Below are positions 26,877 through 35,353 of a stretch of DNA of 64,000 nt, piece by piece. Origin of the DNA: Bradyrhizobium cajani (GTDB lineage: Bacteria > Pseudomonadota > Alphaproteobacteria > Rhizobiales > Xanthobacteraceae); the NCBI RefSeq assembly GCF_009759665.1, contig NZ_WQNE01000001.1, positions 496,001 through 560,000 of the forward strand, in the 5' to 3' direction. Under the pieces are notes generated by a model, which saw only the letters and a program-made list of their open reading frames with translations, did no database searches and was not told the DNA's origin. Every line of letters starts with the position of its first letter. Position 1 is the first letter of the stretch. The translations under genes and the position numbers were made by a program.

Positions 26877-28547
26877 TCAGGCGGTGCCCAGAAGCGCGGG
26901 CTCCGTCTCGATATGAGGGATCGCCTCGACCAGCTTGCGCGTGTAGTCGGTCTTCGGGTCATCGAACAAGGCCCGGCTTTCCCCCTGCTCCACGATGCCG
27001 CCGTTGCGCAGGACGATGGTGCGGTCGCAGAGCATGCGCACCACGTTGAGATCGTGGCTGACGAACAGCAGCGCGATGTCGTGCTCGCGCCGGAGGCGGT
27101 CAAGCAGTTGCAGCACCACAGCCTGCACAGAGACATCGAGCGCGGCCGTCGGCTCGTCCAGCACCAGGAGCCGAGGCCGGCAGGCGATGGCACGAGCGAT
27201 CCCGACACGGGCTTTCTGACCACCTGAGAGTTGATGCGGAAAACGCGGCAGCAGGTCCAGCGGCAAGCCTACACGCTCCGCGCACTCCTCCACCCGCTGC
27301 CGCAACACCTCGCCTGCGCGCATACCGTCGAGCCTCATCAAGGGATGGGCGATACAGTCGAAGGCGGTGAAGCGCGGGTTGAGGCTCTCGTTCGGGTCCT
27401 GGAAGACCATTTGAATGTCCCTGCGCAGGCGCGAGCGGTGAAACTCGCGTGCCGGCACATGACCGATCGACTGCCCGTCGAACACGATGTCGCCCTCACT
27501 CGGGTCGATGAGACGGCAGATCATCCGCGACGTCGTGCTCTTGCCCGATCCGGATTCGCCGACGAGCCCGACGCTCTCGCCGCCGGTCATCGTCATGGAG
27601 AAATCGGCCACTGCCGCGGAGCCCTGGTCGAAGCGCTTTGCCAGTTTTCGCACTTCCAGCAGCGGCGGCGTGCCATGCGCGAGCTCCGGCCTGGGCTTGC
27701 TGGCAACCGCCGCGTAGCCTTCCCTCTCCTCCTCCGTCACGAGATCCTCGATCCGCGAGGTCGCCGTCGGCGATGCCGCAACCAGGCGCCTGGTATAGGC
27801 GTGCTGCGGTGCACGGAATAGAGTTCCGGGACTCGCCTCCTCGACGATGCGGCCGCGTTCCATCACCGCGATGCGGCGGCAATAGCGCGCGGCAAGCCCG
27901 AGGTCGTGGGTGATCAGGATCGTCGCCATGCCGCGCGCGGCCGCGATATCAGCCAGCAGGTCCATCACCACCTTCTGCGTGGTGACGTCGAGCCCGGTGG
28001 TCGGCTCGTCGGCAATCAGGAGCGCGGGATTGCAGGAGATCGCGATCGCGATCATGACGCGCTGGCACATGCCGCCGGAGAGCTCGTGCGGATAGGCATT
28101 CATCCGCGTTTGGGGATCGCGGATCTGAACGGCGCGCAGCAAGTCCAGCGCCTCCGCACGCGCCGCGTCCTTCGATATCCGCTTGTGGGTGAGGATCGCA
28201 TCCGCGATCTGGAGGCCGATCGCCCGGATCGGATTGAGCGCCGCGCGCGGGTTCTGGAAGATCATCGACATCGCGGCGCCCTGGAGGTGACGGAGGTCAT
28301 CGCCCCTGAGCTTCGTCACGTCCTGGCCGCGAAACAGGATCTTGCCGCCCGTGACGCGCCCGGCCGCGTCCAGCAGCCGCGTCGTCGCAAAACCGGTGAC
28401 CGACTTGCCCGAGCCGCTCTCGCCGACAAGGCCGAGCATCTCGCCCTTTTCGACCGAGAGCGTCACGCCGCGCACGGCTTCGACCATGCCGCGCCGCGTC
28501 GAAAACGCGACGTGGAGATCGTCGATCTTGAGCAATTCCTCGCTCAT
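26877..28547 (-). CDS. Dipeptide/oligopeptide-type ABC transporter, fused double ATPase
   Basis: One chain of 556 residues holding both DppD- and DppF-like nucleotide-binding domains, as in YejF/GsiA. Domain 1: Walker A GESGSGKSVTGFA, signature LSGGMCQRVMIAIAI, Walker B LLIADEPTTGLD. Domain 2: Walker A GESGSGKSTTSRM, signature LSGGQKARVGIARA, Walker B LLVLDEPTAALDVS. The ATG overlaps the upstream permease stop (ATGA). Last gene of the hydantoinase/peptide-transporter operon on the minus strand. Confidence 0.93.
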   Translation of the reverse strand: MSEELLKIDDLHVAFSTRRGMVEAVRGVTLSVEKGEMLGLVGESGSGKSVTGFATTRLLDAAGRVTGGKILFRGQDVTKLRGDDLRHLQGAAMSMIFQNPRAALNPIRAIGLQIADAILTHKRISKDAARAEALDLLRAVQIRDPQTRMNAYPHELSGGMCQRVMIAIAISCNPALLIADEPTTGLDVTTQKVVMDLLADIAAARGMATILITHDLGLAARYCRRIAVMERGRIVEEASPGTLFRAPQHAYTRRLVAASPTATSRIEDLVTEEEREGYAAVASKPRPELAHGTPPLLEVRKLAKRFDQGSAAVADFSMTMTGGESVGLVGESGSGKSTTSRMICRLIDPSEGDIVFDGQSIGHVPAREFHRSRLRRDIQMVFQDPNESLNPRFTAFDCIAHPLMRLDGMRAGEVLRQRVEECAERVGLPLDLLPRFPHQLSGGQKARVGIARAIACRPRLLVLDEPTAALDVSVQAVVLQLLDRLRREHDIALLFVSHDLNVVRMLCDRTIVLRNGGIVEQGESRALFDDPKTDYTRKLVEAIPHIETEPALLGTA

Positions 28548-29392
28548 GTGCGCATGCGGGGGTCGAGAATGTCCCGCATCCCGTCACCGAGGAGATTGAA
28601 GCATAGCACCGCCATCATCAGCGCAAGGCCTGGAAAGGCCACCAGCCACCACCGCCCGGTCGAGATGAAGCGCGCGCCCTCCGCGACCATGATGCCCCAT
28701 TCCGGCGTCGGCGGCTTGACGCCGAGCCCGATGAAGGACAGGCCGGCTGCATTCAAGATCGCCCAGCCGAGATTGAGCGAGATCTGCACCGCCATCGCCG
28801 GCAGGATGTTGGGCAGCAGGAAGCGCAGCACCACCGAGAAATGGCTCTCGCCGCAGGCGCGCGCGGCCTCGACCCAGCCGAGGTTGCGCCTGACATTCAC
28901 CTCGGCCCGCGCGAAGCGGATGTAGAAGGGAAGATTGATCACCGCTGTCGCGATCACGATGTTCTCGATCCGGTTGCCAAGCGCCGCCACCATCGCCATC
29001 GCCAGCACGAACAGCGGAAAGGCCATCATCACGTCGACGAAGCGGCCGACCGCGCGATCGAGCCGGCCGCCGGCATAGCCGCAGAACGAGCCGACGACGG
29101 CCCCGATCACGAAGGAAATGCCGACCGCGGAGACGGCGATGGCAAGATCGAGTCGTGCCGCGATGACGAGCCGGCTGAACACGTCGCGCCCGAGCTGATC
29201 CGTGCCGGCGATGTGCGCCGCGCTCGGCGGCTGCAAGGCCTCCGAGACGTTGGAGACGATGGGATCGTAGGGCACGATCCACGGCCCGAAGATTGCGAGC
29301 AGGACGAACAGCAGGACGCCGGCCGCGGCGACACCGGTGAGCGGATTGCCGCGCAGGATCCAGACCGAATGGCGGAGGGTCGCGCTGGTCAT
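28544..29392 (-). CDS. Dipeptide-type ABC transporter permease (DppC-like)
   Basis: Inner-membrane permease of 282 residues, start ATG at 29392 overlapping the DppB-like stop (ATGA). The N-terminal OppC region GNPLTGVAAAGVLLFVLLAIFGPWI and AGTDQLGRDVFSRLVIAARL are present. The EAA loop ARACGESHFSVVLRFLLPNI contacts the ATPase. About six membrane segments. Confidence 0.93.
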   Translation of the reverse strand: MTSATLRHSVWILRGNPLTGVAAAGVLLFVLLAIFGPWIVPYDPIVSNVSEALQPPSAAHIAGTDQLGRDVFSRLVIAARLDLAIAVSAVGISFVIGAVVGSFCGYAGGRLDRAVGRFVDVMMAFPLFVLAMAMVAALGNRIENIVIATAVINLPFYIRFARAEVNVRRNLGWVEAARACGESHFSVVLRFLLPNILPAMAVQISLNLGWAILNAAGLSFIGLGVKPPTPEWGIMVAEGARFISTGRWWLVAFPGLALMMAVLCFNLLGDGMRDILDPRMRT

Positions 29393-30423
29393 TCGATCGA
29401 TACCCTGGGATCCGCGATGCCGTAACAGATATCGACCGCCAGATTGACCAGCACGAACAGGCTCGCCATCAGCAGCACGAATCCCTGCACCGGCGCATAG
29501 TCGGACGACAGAAGCGCATCGAGCGCGTAGGAGGCAACGCCCGGCCAGGAGAACACCTTCTCGACCAGCACATTCGCGCCGAGCATGGTGGAGAACACGA
29601 TGCCGGCGATGGTGATGACGGGAAGGATCGCGTTCCTCAACGCATAGGTGACGACAACCTTGCGCCAGGACAATCCGACCGAGCGCGCGGTGCGCACGAA
29701 ATCGCTGCCGAGCGACACCAGCATCGAGGCGCGGGTGATCCGCGCCAACGGCGCGATGACGAACAGGGCCATGCTCACCGCCGGCAGGATCAATTGCTTG
29801 CAGGCCGCCCACCAGCCGTCGATGTCGCCGCCCAACAGAAAATCGATCGACAGGAAACCGGTGCGTTGCGGCGGCAGCGAGGTGAAGACGTCGATCCGCC
29901 CGGTCGGATCAGGCGCAAGCCCGAGCAGATAATAGAAGACGTAGATCAGCAGGAGGCCGGAGACGAAGGTCGGCACACAGACGCCGAGCGCGCAAAACAG
30001 CCGTACGCCGTGATCGACGATCGATCCCGGCCGCAGAGCCGCCAGCACGCCGAGCGGCACGGCCGCGACCAGCGCGATCAGGAGCGCCGTGAAGGTGAGC
30101 TCGAGCGATGCCGGCAGCCGCTCGCGCAAATCCTTCAGAACCGGCTGCCCCGTCATCATGGAGCGGCCGAGATTGCCGTGACCGATATCGGAGAGATAGT
30201 AGACGAGCTGCTCCGGCACCGACCTGTCGAGCCCCATCTGCTTGCGGATCTGCTCGATCTCCTCCTTGCCGGCGTTGGGCCCCGAGGCGAAGAACACCGC
30301 AGGGTCTCCCGGCAGGACCCGCATCAACAGAAAGGTGAAGACCAGCACGCCAAACAGCGCCGGCAGCGACGACAGAAGCCGCCTGCCCGCCCGCACCATC
30401 GTGCTACCGAGACCGGTCATCAC
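29389..30423 (-). CDS. Dipeptide-type ABC transporter permease (DppB-like)
   Basis: Inner-membrane permease of 344 residues. TM1 is LLSSLPALFGVLVFTFLLMR, followed by the DppB-typical LPGDPAVFF and GKEEIEQIRKQMGLDRSVPE periplasmic segment. The EAA-like loop is FVRTARSVGLSWRKVVVTYALRNAILP, and the end VEKVFSWPGVASYALDALLSSDYAPVQG is family-typical. It starts 28 nt downstream of the binding-protein gene. Confidence 0.93.
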   Translation of the reverse strand: MMTGLGSTMVRAGRRLLSSLPALFGVLVFTFLLMRVLPGDPAVFFASGPNAGKEEIEQIRKQMGLDRSVPEQLVYYLSDIGHGNLGRSMMTGQPVLKDLRERLPASLELTFTALLIALVAAVPLGVLAALRPGSIVDHGVRLFCALGVCVPTFVSGLLLIYVFYYLLGLAPDPTGRIDVFTSLPPQRTGFLSIDFLLGGDIDGWWAACKQLILPAVSMALFVIAPLARITRASMLVSLGSDFVRTARSVGLSWRKVVVTYALRNAILPVITIAGIVFSTMLGANVLVEKVFSWPGVASYALDALLSSDYAPVQGFVLLMASLFVLVNLAVDICYGIADPRVSIE

Positions 30424-30451
30424 CCTTCAAGGCCTCCCTTGTCCGGCGGCG

Positions 30452-32071
30452 TCACTTGCGGCTGACATCGCGATAATCGACCTGGCGGTGGAACTCGTAG
30501 GTGTAACCCTCGATTGACGGAACCATCACCGCGTCCTGGTTGGGCTGCCACAACATGATCTGCGGCATCAGGTCGGCATGCATCGCGTTGAGCTTGCGGC
30601 CGTCTTCCTCGTACTTGGCCTTGTCCGGCTCGAAGCGCGCCTCCTGCGCGATTGCGGCCAGTTCGGAATTGTTGGTCGAGCTGTAGTTCCAGCGTTGGTT
30701 GCCGGTGTAGAAGTTGCGGTAGAAATAGTCGGTCGAGGGCAGCCAGGCGACGATGCCCTCGGTGAAGAAGGGCAGCTTCTTCTCGTTGATCTGGGTCGAC
30801 ATCTGCGCATCCGGCAGCTTCTGGATGTCGACCTTGATACCGATCTTGCCGAGCGATTCCTTCACCAGGGCAGCCATCGGCTCCGCTGTCGAGGCCTGAC
30901 CGACGTTGAAACTGAAGGTGGTCGAGAAGCCCTCGGGGAGACCGGCGGCCTTGAGATATTCCCGCGCCTTGTCGAGATCGATCTTCACCGGCTGCTGGAA
31001 CGGATAGGTGCCGTTCAACGGCTTGCCGTCGGGCCAGGTCGCTCCGAACAACGGCGCTCCGCGGCCGAACAGCGCGGCCTTGAACATGTCGTCATAGGGC
31101 AGCGCAAAAGCGATCGCGCGGCGGACGTTGACATTGTCGAATGGCGGAATCTGGTTGTTCATCGAAACATAGGTGATCGCATTGTATTGCGGTGTCGAGA
31201 TCACCTTGAGCTTGCCCTTGGCTTCGAGCGACTGCACGTCACTCGCCTGAAGATCGATGACGATGTCGGCATCGCCGCGCTCGACGAGATTCGCGCGCGT
31301 CGCCGGCTCCGGCACCGACTGCACGATCACGCGCTTGAAGAACGCCGGCTTCTGGGGCGAACCACGGTTCCAGGCCTCGTCGCGCTTGAGGATGACCTGC
31401 TCGCCCGGCTTGAAGGACTCGACCACATAGGCGCCACTGCCGGCGGTGTGCTCCTTGAGCCAAGCGGTCGCCCAGGGATCATCAGTCGTCGCGTGCGCCT
31501 TTGCGACCTTCGAGTTGATGATCATCGGGTAGACGGTGGCCAAATTCGGCAGCGCGAGCTTGTCGGGCTTCGGCAGCGTCACTTCGATGGTCAGGGGATC
31601 GATCACCTTGAACTGATCGGCCGAGGTCAGCGATCCCGTCAAGAGCTGCGCCTTGCCGAGGATCGGCGCGGTGACGCAGCGATCGAGCGACCATTTCACG
31701 TCCTCGGCGGTGACCGGCGAGCCATCCTGGAACTTGGCGTCCTTGCGCAGGCGGAACGTTATCTTCAGCCCGTCTGGGCTGACGTCGTAGGACTCGGCCA
31801 ATTCGCCCGTGATCTTGTCGAGATCAAACACCCATTTGCCGTTGAGCTGCTTGCGGCCGAACGCCACCAGCCGATCGTAGGTGCTCATGCTCAGCGCGAA
31901 GGACTCGCGTGTCGCGCCGGGGATGTTGGGATCGAGCGTGTTGACGGATGCGCCGGTCACATAGCGCAGCGTTTCCGCCCTTGTCTGTGCCTGCGAGGGC
32001 GCGGTGGCGGCGAACAGAAGTGCGACAGCGGCGATCGCGCAGGACGCCGGCCTGAAAGACACAAAACGCAT
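30452..32071 (-). CDS. Dipeptide-type ABC transporter substrate-binding protein (SBP_bac_5)
   Basis: Periplasmic binding protein of 539 residues from ATG at 32071, with AGGG 8-10 nt upstream. Signal peptide residues 1-28 (AIAAVALLFAATAPSQAQ). Family features: TLRYVTGASVNTLDPNIPG, KITFRLRKDAKFQDGSPVTAEDVKWSLDR (cluster 5 signature) and NVNVRRAIAFALPYDDM. The genes around it suggest the ligand is a cyclic ureide, an N-carbamoyl amino acid or a peptide-like amide; the binding pocket cannot be read from sequence. Confidence 0.92.
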   Translation of the reverse strand: MRFVSFRPASCAIAAVALLFAATAPSQAQTRAETLRYVTGASVNTLDPNIPGATRESFALSMSTYDRLVAFGRKQLNGKWVFDLDKITGELAESYDVSPDGLKITFRLRKDAKFQDGSPVTAEDVKWSLDRCVTAPILGKAQLLTGSLTSADQFKVIDPLTIEVTLPKPDKLALPNLATVYPMIINSKVAKAHATTDDPWATAWLKEHTAGSGAYVVESFKPGEQVILKRDEAWNRGSPQKPAFFKRVIVQSVPEPATRANLVERGDADIVIDLQASDVQSLEAKGKLKVISTPQYNAITYVSMNNQIPPFDNVNVRRAIAFALPYDDMFKAALFGRGAPLFGATWPDGKPLNGTYPFQQPVKIDLDKAREYLKAAGLPEGFSTTFSFNVGQASTAEPMAALVKESLGKIGIKVDIQKLPDAQMSTQINEKKLPFFTEGIVAWLPSTDYFYRNFYTGNQRWNYSSTNNSELAAIAQEARFEPDKAKYEEDGRKLNAMHADLMPQIMLWQPNQDAVMVPSIEGYTYEFHRQVDYRDVSRK

Positions 32072-32178
32072 TCTTTTTCCCTTGAATTTCGACAAGAAAC
32101 GCCAGCAAGGCAGGTTAAGAAGCAAGCAAGTTGCGCGCCAATCTCGTGAGACGCTTCGCCGCGGCGGCGCATGAATGA

Positions 32179-33615
32179 TCATCGCGCTTCTCCCATGTTT
32201 CGGGCCGGCCGCGTGACCACGGCCTGCGGCACGTCATAGGCGCTGAGCGATGCCCAGTGCCGCTCGACATCGGCACAGAACAGACCGCGGGTCAGACCGT
32301 GGACCAGCTTCGGGACCGCGGTGGTCATCGCGTTGATCGACGATCCCGACGGACCGAAACTCATGGTCGAGGCGATGGCAAACAGATGGATGTTGGAGAT
32401 CCATGGCGTCTCGCCCGGCACACGCTCGGTGAAAGCATAATCGTCAGCGAGATAGGGAAAGCGGCCGAGCCGCGCGTTACGCTCGCCTTCCGGCGGCTGG
32501 TAGCAGTCGGCCCAGGTCGCGATGTTGTCGGCAAATCCGCGCAACTCGCCGCGGTCGGCAAAGCTCATGTCGATGCCGGTGCCGCAGATCATGAAATCCG
32601 CCATGAGCGCGCCGCGCGGCGTCTGCAGTTCAATGGCTGTGCCGGTCTCGCGCGCCGCCTCGACCGGCGCGCCCTCGTGCAAGGTGAAATTGGCGTGGCG
32701 CGCGCAACGGTCGTAGGTTGCTTGCGGAAACCCCTCGCGCATTTCGAGAATGGCGCGCATGAAGCGCCAGCGCCAGGCATCGTCGAGATCGCTGAGATGA
32801 CGCAGGAAGCCGCGGAAGGTAAGCCAGCGATAAGGCTGGATCACCTGGATCTGTGCGCGGCGGCAAAGCAGATATACCCATGCGGCTCCCGCCTCAAGCG
32901 CCGTGGCCGCATTGTCGAAGGCGGAGGCGCCGGCACCGATCACGGCGACACGCTTGCCGCGCAGACTGTCGAAGTCGATGTCGTCGGCGACGGTTGCGAC
33001 CGAACTCGCCGGCAGACCGCGCAGCGGCTCCGGGATCATCCAGCCGCCCATGCCCTCCTGCCCCGTCGCCAGCACGATCTTGCGTGCATGGAGCGTCTCG
33101 ACGGCGTCGGCCCGTTTCACGCGTGCGGCAAGCAAGCCGCCAGGCGCGGGCACGATCTCCAAGAGCTCGCAGCTGTTACACACCGGCAAGCCGATCGTAC
33201 GCCGGAGCCAGAGCAGATACTCGGCCCAATGCCCGCGCGGGATCAGGTCGAGTGTCCGCCAACTCGCAGTGCCGAAGCGCGCCTCGTGCCAGGACTGATA
33301 GGTCAGGCTGGGGATATCGAGGTCCGGACCGGTGTAATCCTTCGGGCTACGCAGCGTCGGCATGCGTGCATAGGTGAGCCACGGGCCCTCCTTCCCCTCC
33401 TCGGCCTTGTCGAGCAGCAGGATGTTGCTGACGCGGGAGCGCATCAGACCGAACCCGATGGCAACGCCGGACTGTCCTGCGCCGACGATGAGAACGTCCA
33501 GCGCGGGCTTGCCATCCGGCCCCGTCTTCGGTTCGAGCCATGCGGCACCCGGATGCGCGATCCTGGCGAGATCGGCGCGAATATCCGCTTCGAGCTGTGT
33601 CAGCGCATCACTCAT
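32179..33615 (-). CDS. Flavin-dependent monooxygenase-like NAD(P)-binding oxidoreductase
   Basis: A 478-residue two-dinucleotide-domain flavoprotein. FAD motif LIVGAGQSGVAIGFGL (about residues 41-56) and NAD(P) motif VAVIGAGASAFDNAATAL (about 223-240) are clear. Between them RKIVLATGQEG marks the ATG motif of FMO/Baeyer-Villiger-like proteins. The fingerprint FxGxxxHxxxY is not obvious, so it may be an atypical FMO or an oxidase. Its start overlaps the SDR stop (ATGA). It sits between the hydantoinase group and the peptide transporter, hinting at N- or C-oxidation of the imported ligand. Confidence 0.8.
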   Translation of the reverse strand: MSDALTQLEADIRADLARIAHPGAAWLEPKTGPDGKPALDVLIVGAGQSGVAIGFGLMRSRVSNILLLDKAEEGKEGPWLTYARMPTLRSPKDYTGPDLDIPSLTYQSWHEARFGTASWRTLDLIPRGHWAEYLLWLRRTIGLPVCNSCELLEIVPAPGGLLAARVKRADAVETLHARKIVLATGQEGMGGWMIPEPLRGLPASSVATVADDIDFDSLRGKRVAVIGAGASAFDNAATALEAGAAWVYLLCRRAQIQVIQPYRWLTFRGFLRHLSDLDDAWRWRFMRAILEMREGFPQATYDRCARHANFTLHEGAPVEAARETGTAIELQTPRGALMADFMICGTGIDMSFADRGELRGFADNIATWADCYQPPEGERNARLGRFPYLADDYAFTERVPGETPWISNIHLFAIASTMSFGPSGSSINAMTTAVPKLVHGLTRGLFCADVERHWASLSAYDVPQAVVTRPARNMGEAR

Positions 33616-34361
33616 GCGGCGAGCCAGCCTCCGTCGACGACCATCACGGTGCCGGTCGTGAATGAGGATGCATCGCTGGCGAGATGCAGCACGGTCTGCG
33701 CGATCTCCTCAGGCACGCCGAACCGCTTCATGGCATGACGGTTGCGGGAGGCTTCACGGACCTCATCCGAATTGGCGTGACGGGCAAAACTGCGCCGCAG
33801 CATCGGCGTGTCGATCGCGCCAGGCGCGATCGCATTGACGCGGATGCCGTCGGTGGCAAAGTCCACGGCCATCGTCCGCGTCAGGCTGACGATCGCGCCC
33901 TTGGCCGCGATATAGGCACTGTTGCCCTTGCCGCCGGCAATCGCGAGCTGCGATGCCAGCGTGATGATCGAGCCGCTGTTCTGCCGCTGCATCTGCGGCA
34001 CCGCCGCCCGCGCCCACAGCCAGGTGCCGCCGACATTGGCGCGGAACACCGCGTCCCAATCCTCCGGACTCGTCGTCAGCACCGTGCCGCCGCAGGAGAA
34101 GCCGGCCGCGGTCATCAGAATGTCGAGCCGGCCGTGCCTCGCGACGACGTCGCCGACAACGGTCTCGGCGAAACCGGCATCACCGACGTCGCCGACATGC
34201 GTCGTTGCCTCGCCGACCAGGCTCAGCGTGTCCTGAAGGCCTGCGGCATCGCGATCGACCAAGGCAAGACGCGCGCCTTCCTCCGCGAACAGTTTTGCGC
34301 TGGCGCGGCCGATGCCGGAGCCTGCGCCGGTGATGATGGCCGTGCGCCCTTGCAGCCGCAT
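33612..34361 (-). CDS. SDR-family oxidoreductase in the hydantoinase operon
   Basis: Classical SDR of 249 residues. Cofactor loop ITGAGSGIGRASAKLF (TGAGSGIG), acidic Asp in LALVDRD suggests NAD(H), the NNAG position reads MTAAGFS, catalytic Ser in ITLASQLAIAG and YIAAK for the YxxxK pair. The end FTTGTVMVVDGGWLA is typical. It follows the epimerase gene by 1 nt and overlaps the flavoprotein gene (ATGA). Confidence 0.88.
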   Translation of the reverse strand: MRLQGRTAIITGAGSGIGRASAKLFAEEGARLALVDRDAAGLQDTLSLVGEATTHVGDVGDAGFAETVVGDVVARHGRLDILMTAAGFSCGGTVLTTSPEDWDAVFRANVGGTWLWARAAVPQMQRQNSGSIITLASQLAIAGGKGNSAYIAAKGAIVSLTRTMAVDFATDGIRVNAIAPGAIDTPMLRRSFARHANSDEVREASRNRHAMKRFGVPEEIAQTVLHLASDASSFTTGTVMVVDGGWLAA

Positions 34362-34362
34362 G

Positions 34363-35337
34363 TCAGATCGCCTCCCGGTGCTGCATCCACCACCTGCTCA
34401 TCGCAGCCGCGGACTCGGCGCAGCCGAACCGCGCGCGCCAACCGAATTCGTCCGCCATCCGCGTCACCGACAGCGGCGCGCGATCCGGCCCGTGCAGCTT
34501 GATGAACGTCGTCTCGCCCGGCGCCGCCAGCCGGCATTGCAGGCCGGGATGCAGGGCCGCGAATGCCTCGCCCCATTGCAATGCGGACCATGCCGCCCCG
34601 CAGGAGATGTTGTAGAGCCGGTGACGCGGCCGCTCGGCTTCGATCAACACCGCCACGGCCTCAGCAGCGTCCGGAGCGTAGGTCCAATCCTTCATGCCTG
34701 GCCCCGGCATGATCGCAGGCTCGCCGCGACTGAACGCAGCCAGAATCTGCAGCTGAAGGCTCGGCGTGTCGCGCACAGAACCGGTCCGTTCCCACGGACC
34801 GAACACGGCGCTCAGCCGGACGCTGAGGAAATCGCCGCCAAAGAGTTCGGCATGGCGAGCGACAGATCGCTCCGAGGCGAATTTGCTGATGGCGTAGAAG
34901 GAGACGGGATCGCAGGGCGTCTCCTCGTCCAGCACCGGATAGCGGCCCCCAGCGGCACCATAGGCCGACGCCGACGAGAGATTGACGACGCGGTGAACGC
35001 CGTGGCGGATCGCGGCTTGCAAGACCGGGATCTGGGCCATCACGTTGATCTCAAGAACGTGCGCGGTCGACGTCCGCTCGAGTTCCTCGCCGGCGGTGAT
35101 CGCCGCGCCGAGCACGATCGCGTCGCAGCCCTCGGCGATGAGGAGGTCGATCGCAGCGGCATCGGTGATATCGCCCGGTACGACCTTGAGCCGCGCTCCG
35201 TGATCGGCCAGCGCTCGCCGCGCCGATGGCGGCAACTCTGCGCGATCATGCAGCGTCACCTCATGGCCGCGCGCGAGCAGCACCTCCGCGAGATTGAGGC
35301 CGACAAAGCCTGTGCCGCCGAAGATGACGATCTTCAT
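34363..35337 (-). CDS. NAD-dependent epimerase/dehydratase-family protein
   Basis: Extended-SDR protein of 324 residues from ATG at 35337 (MKIVIFGGTGFVGLNLAEVL). The NAD motif GGTGFVG is at the N-terminus, Asp62-type contact in VPGDITDAAAID, catalytic Ser in NLSSASAYG and YAISK for the YxxxK pair. The C-terminal half ends in MADEFGWRARFGC. An upstream in-frame ATG (35373) would overlap the hydantoinase gene by 20 nt. Sugar epimerases are the best-known members, but in this context the substrate may be a hydroxy or oxo compound. Confidence 0.85.
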   Translation of the reverse strand: MKIVIFGGTGFVGLNLAEVLLARGHEVTLHDRAELPPSARRALADHGARLKVVPGDITDAAAIDLLIAEGCDAIVLGAAITAGEELERTSTAHVLEINVMAQIPVLQAAIRHGVHRVVNLSSASAYGAAGGRYPVLDEETPCDPVSFYAISKFASERSVARHAELFGGDFLSVRLSAVFGPWERTGSVRDTPSLQLQILAAFSRGEPAIMPGPGMKDWTYAPDAAEAVAVLIEAERPRHRLYNISCGAAWSALQWGEAFAALHPGLQCRLAAPGETTFIKLHGPDRAPLSVTRMADEFGWRARFGCAESAAAMSRWWMQHREAI

Positions 35338-35353
35338 CGCGCGCGATCCACCG

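Noticed and set aside
26559..27227. A 222-codon plus-strand frame across the amide leader
   Set aside because: Runs into the antisense of the ABC ATPase; composition is that of a shadow frame and there is no ribosome site.
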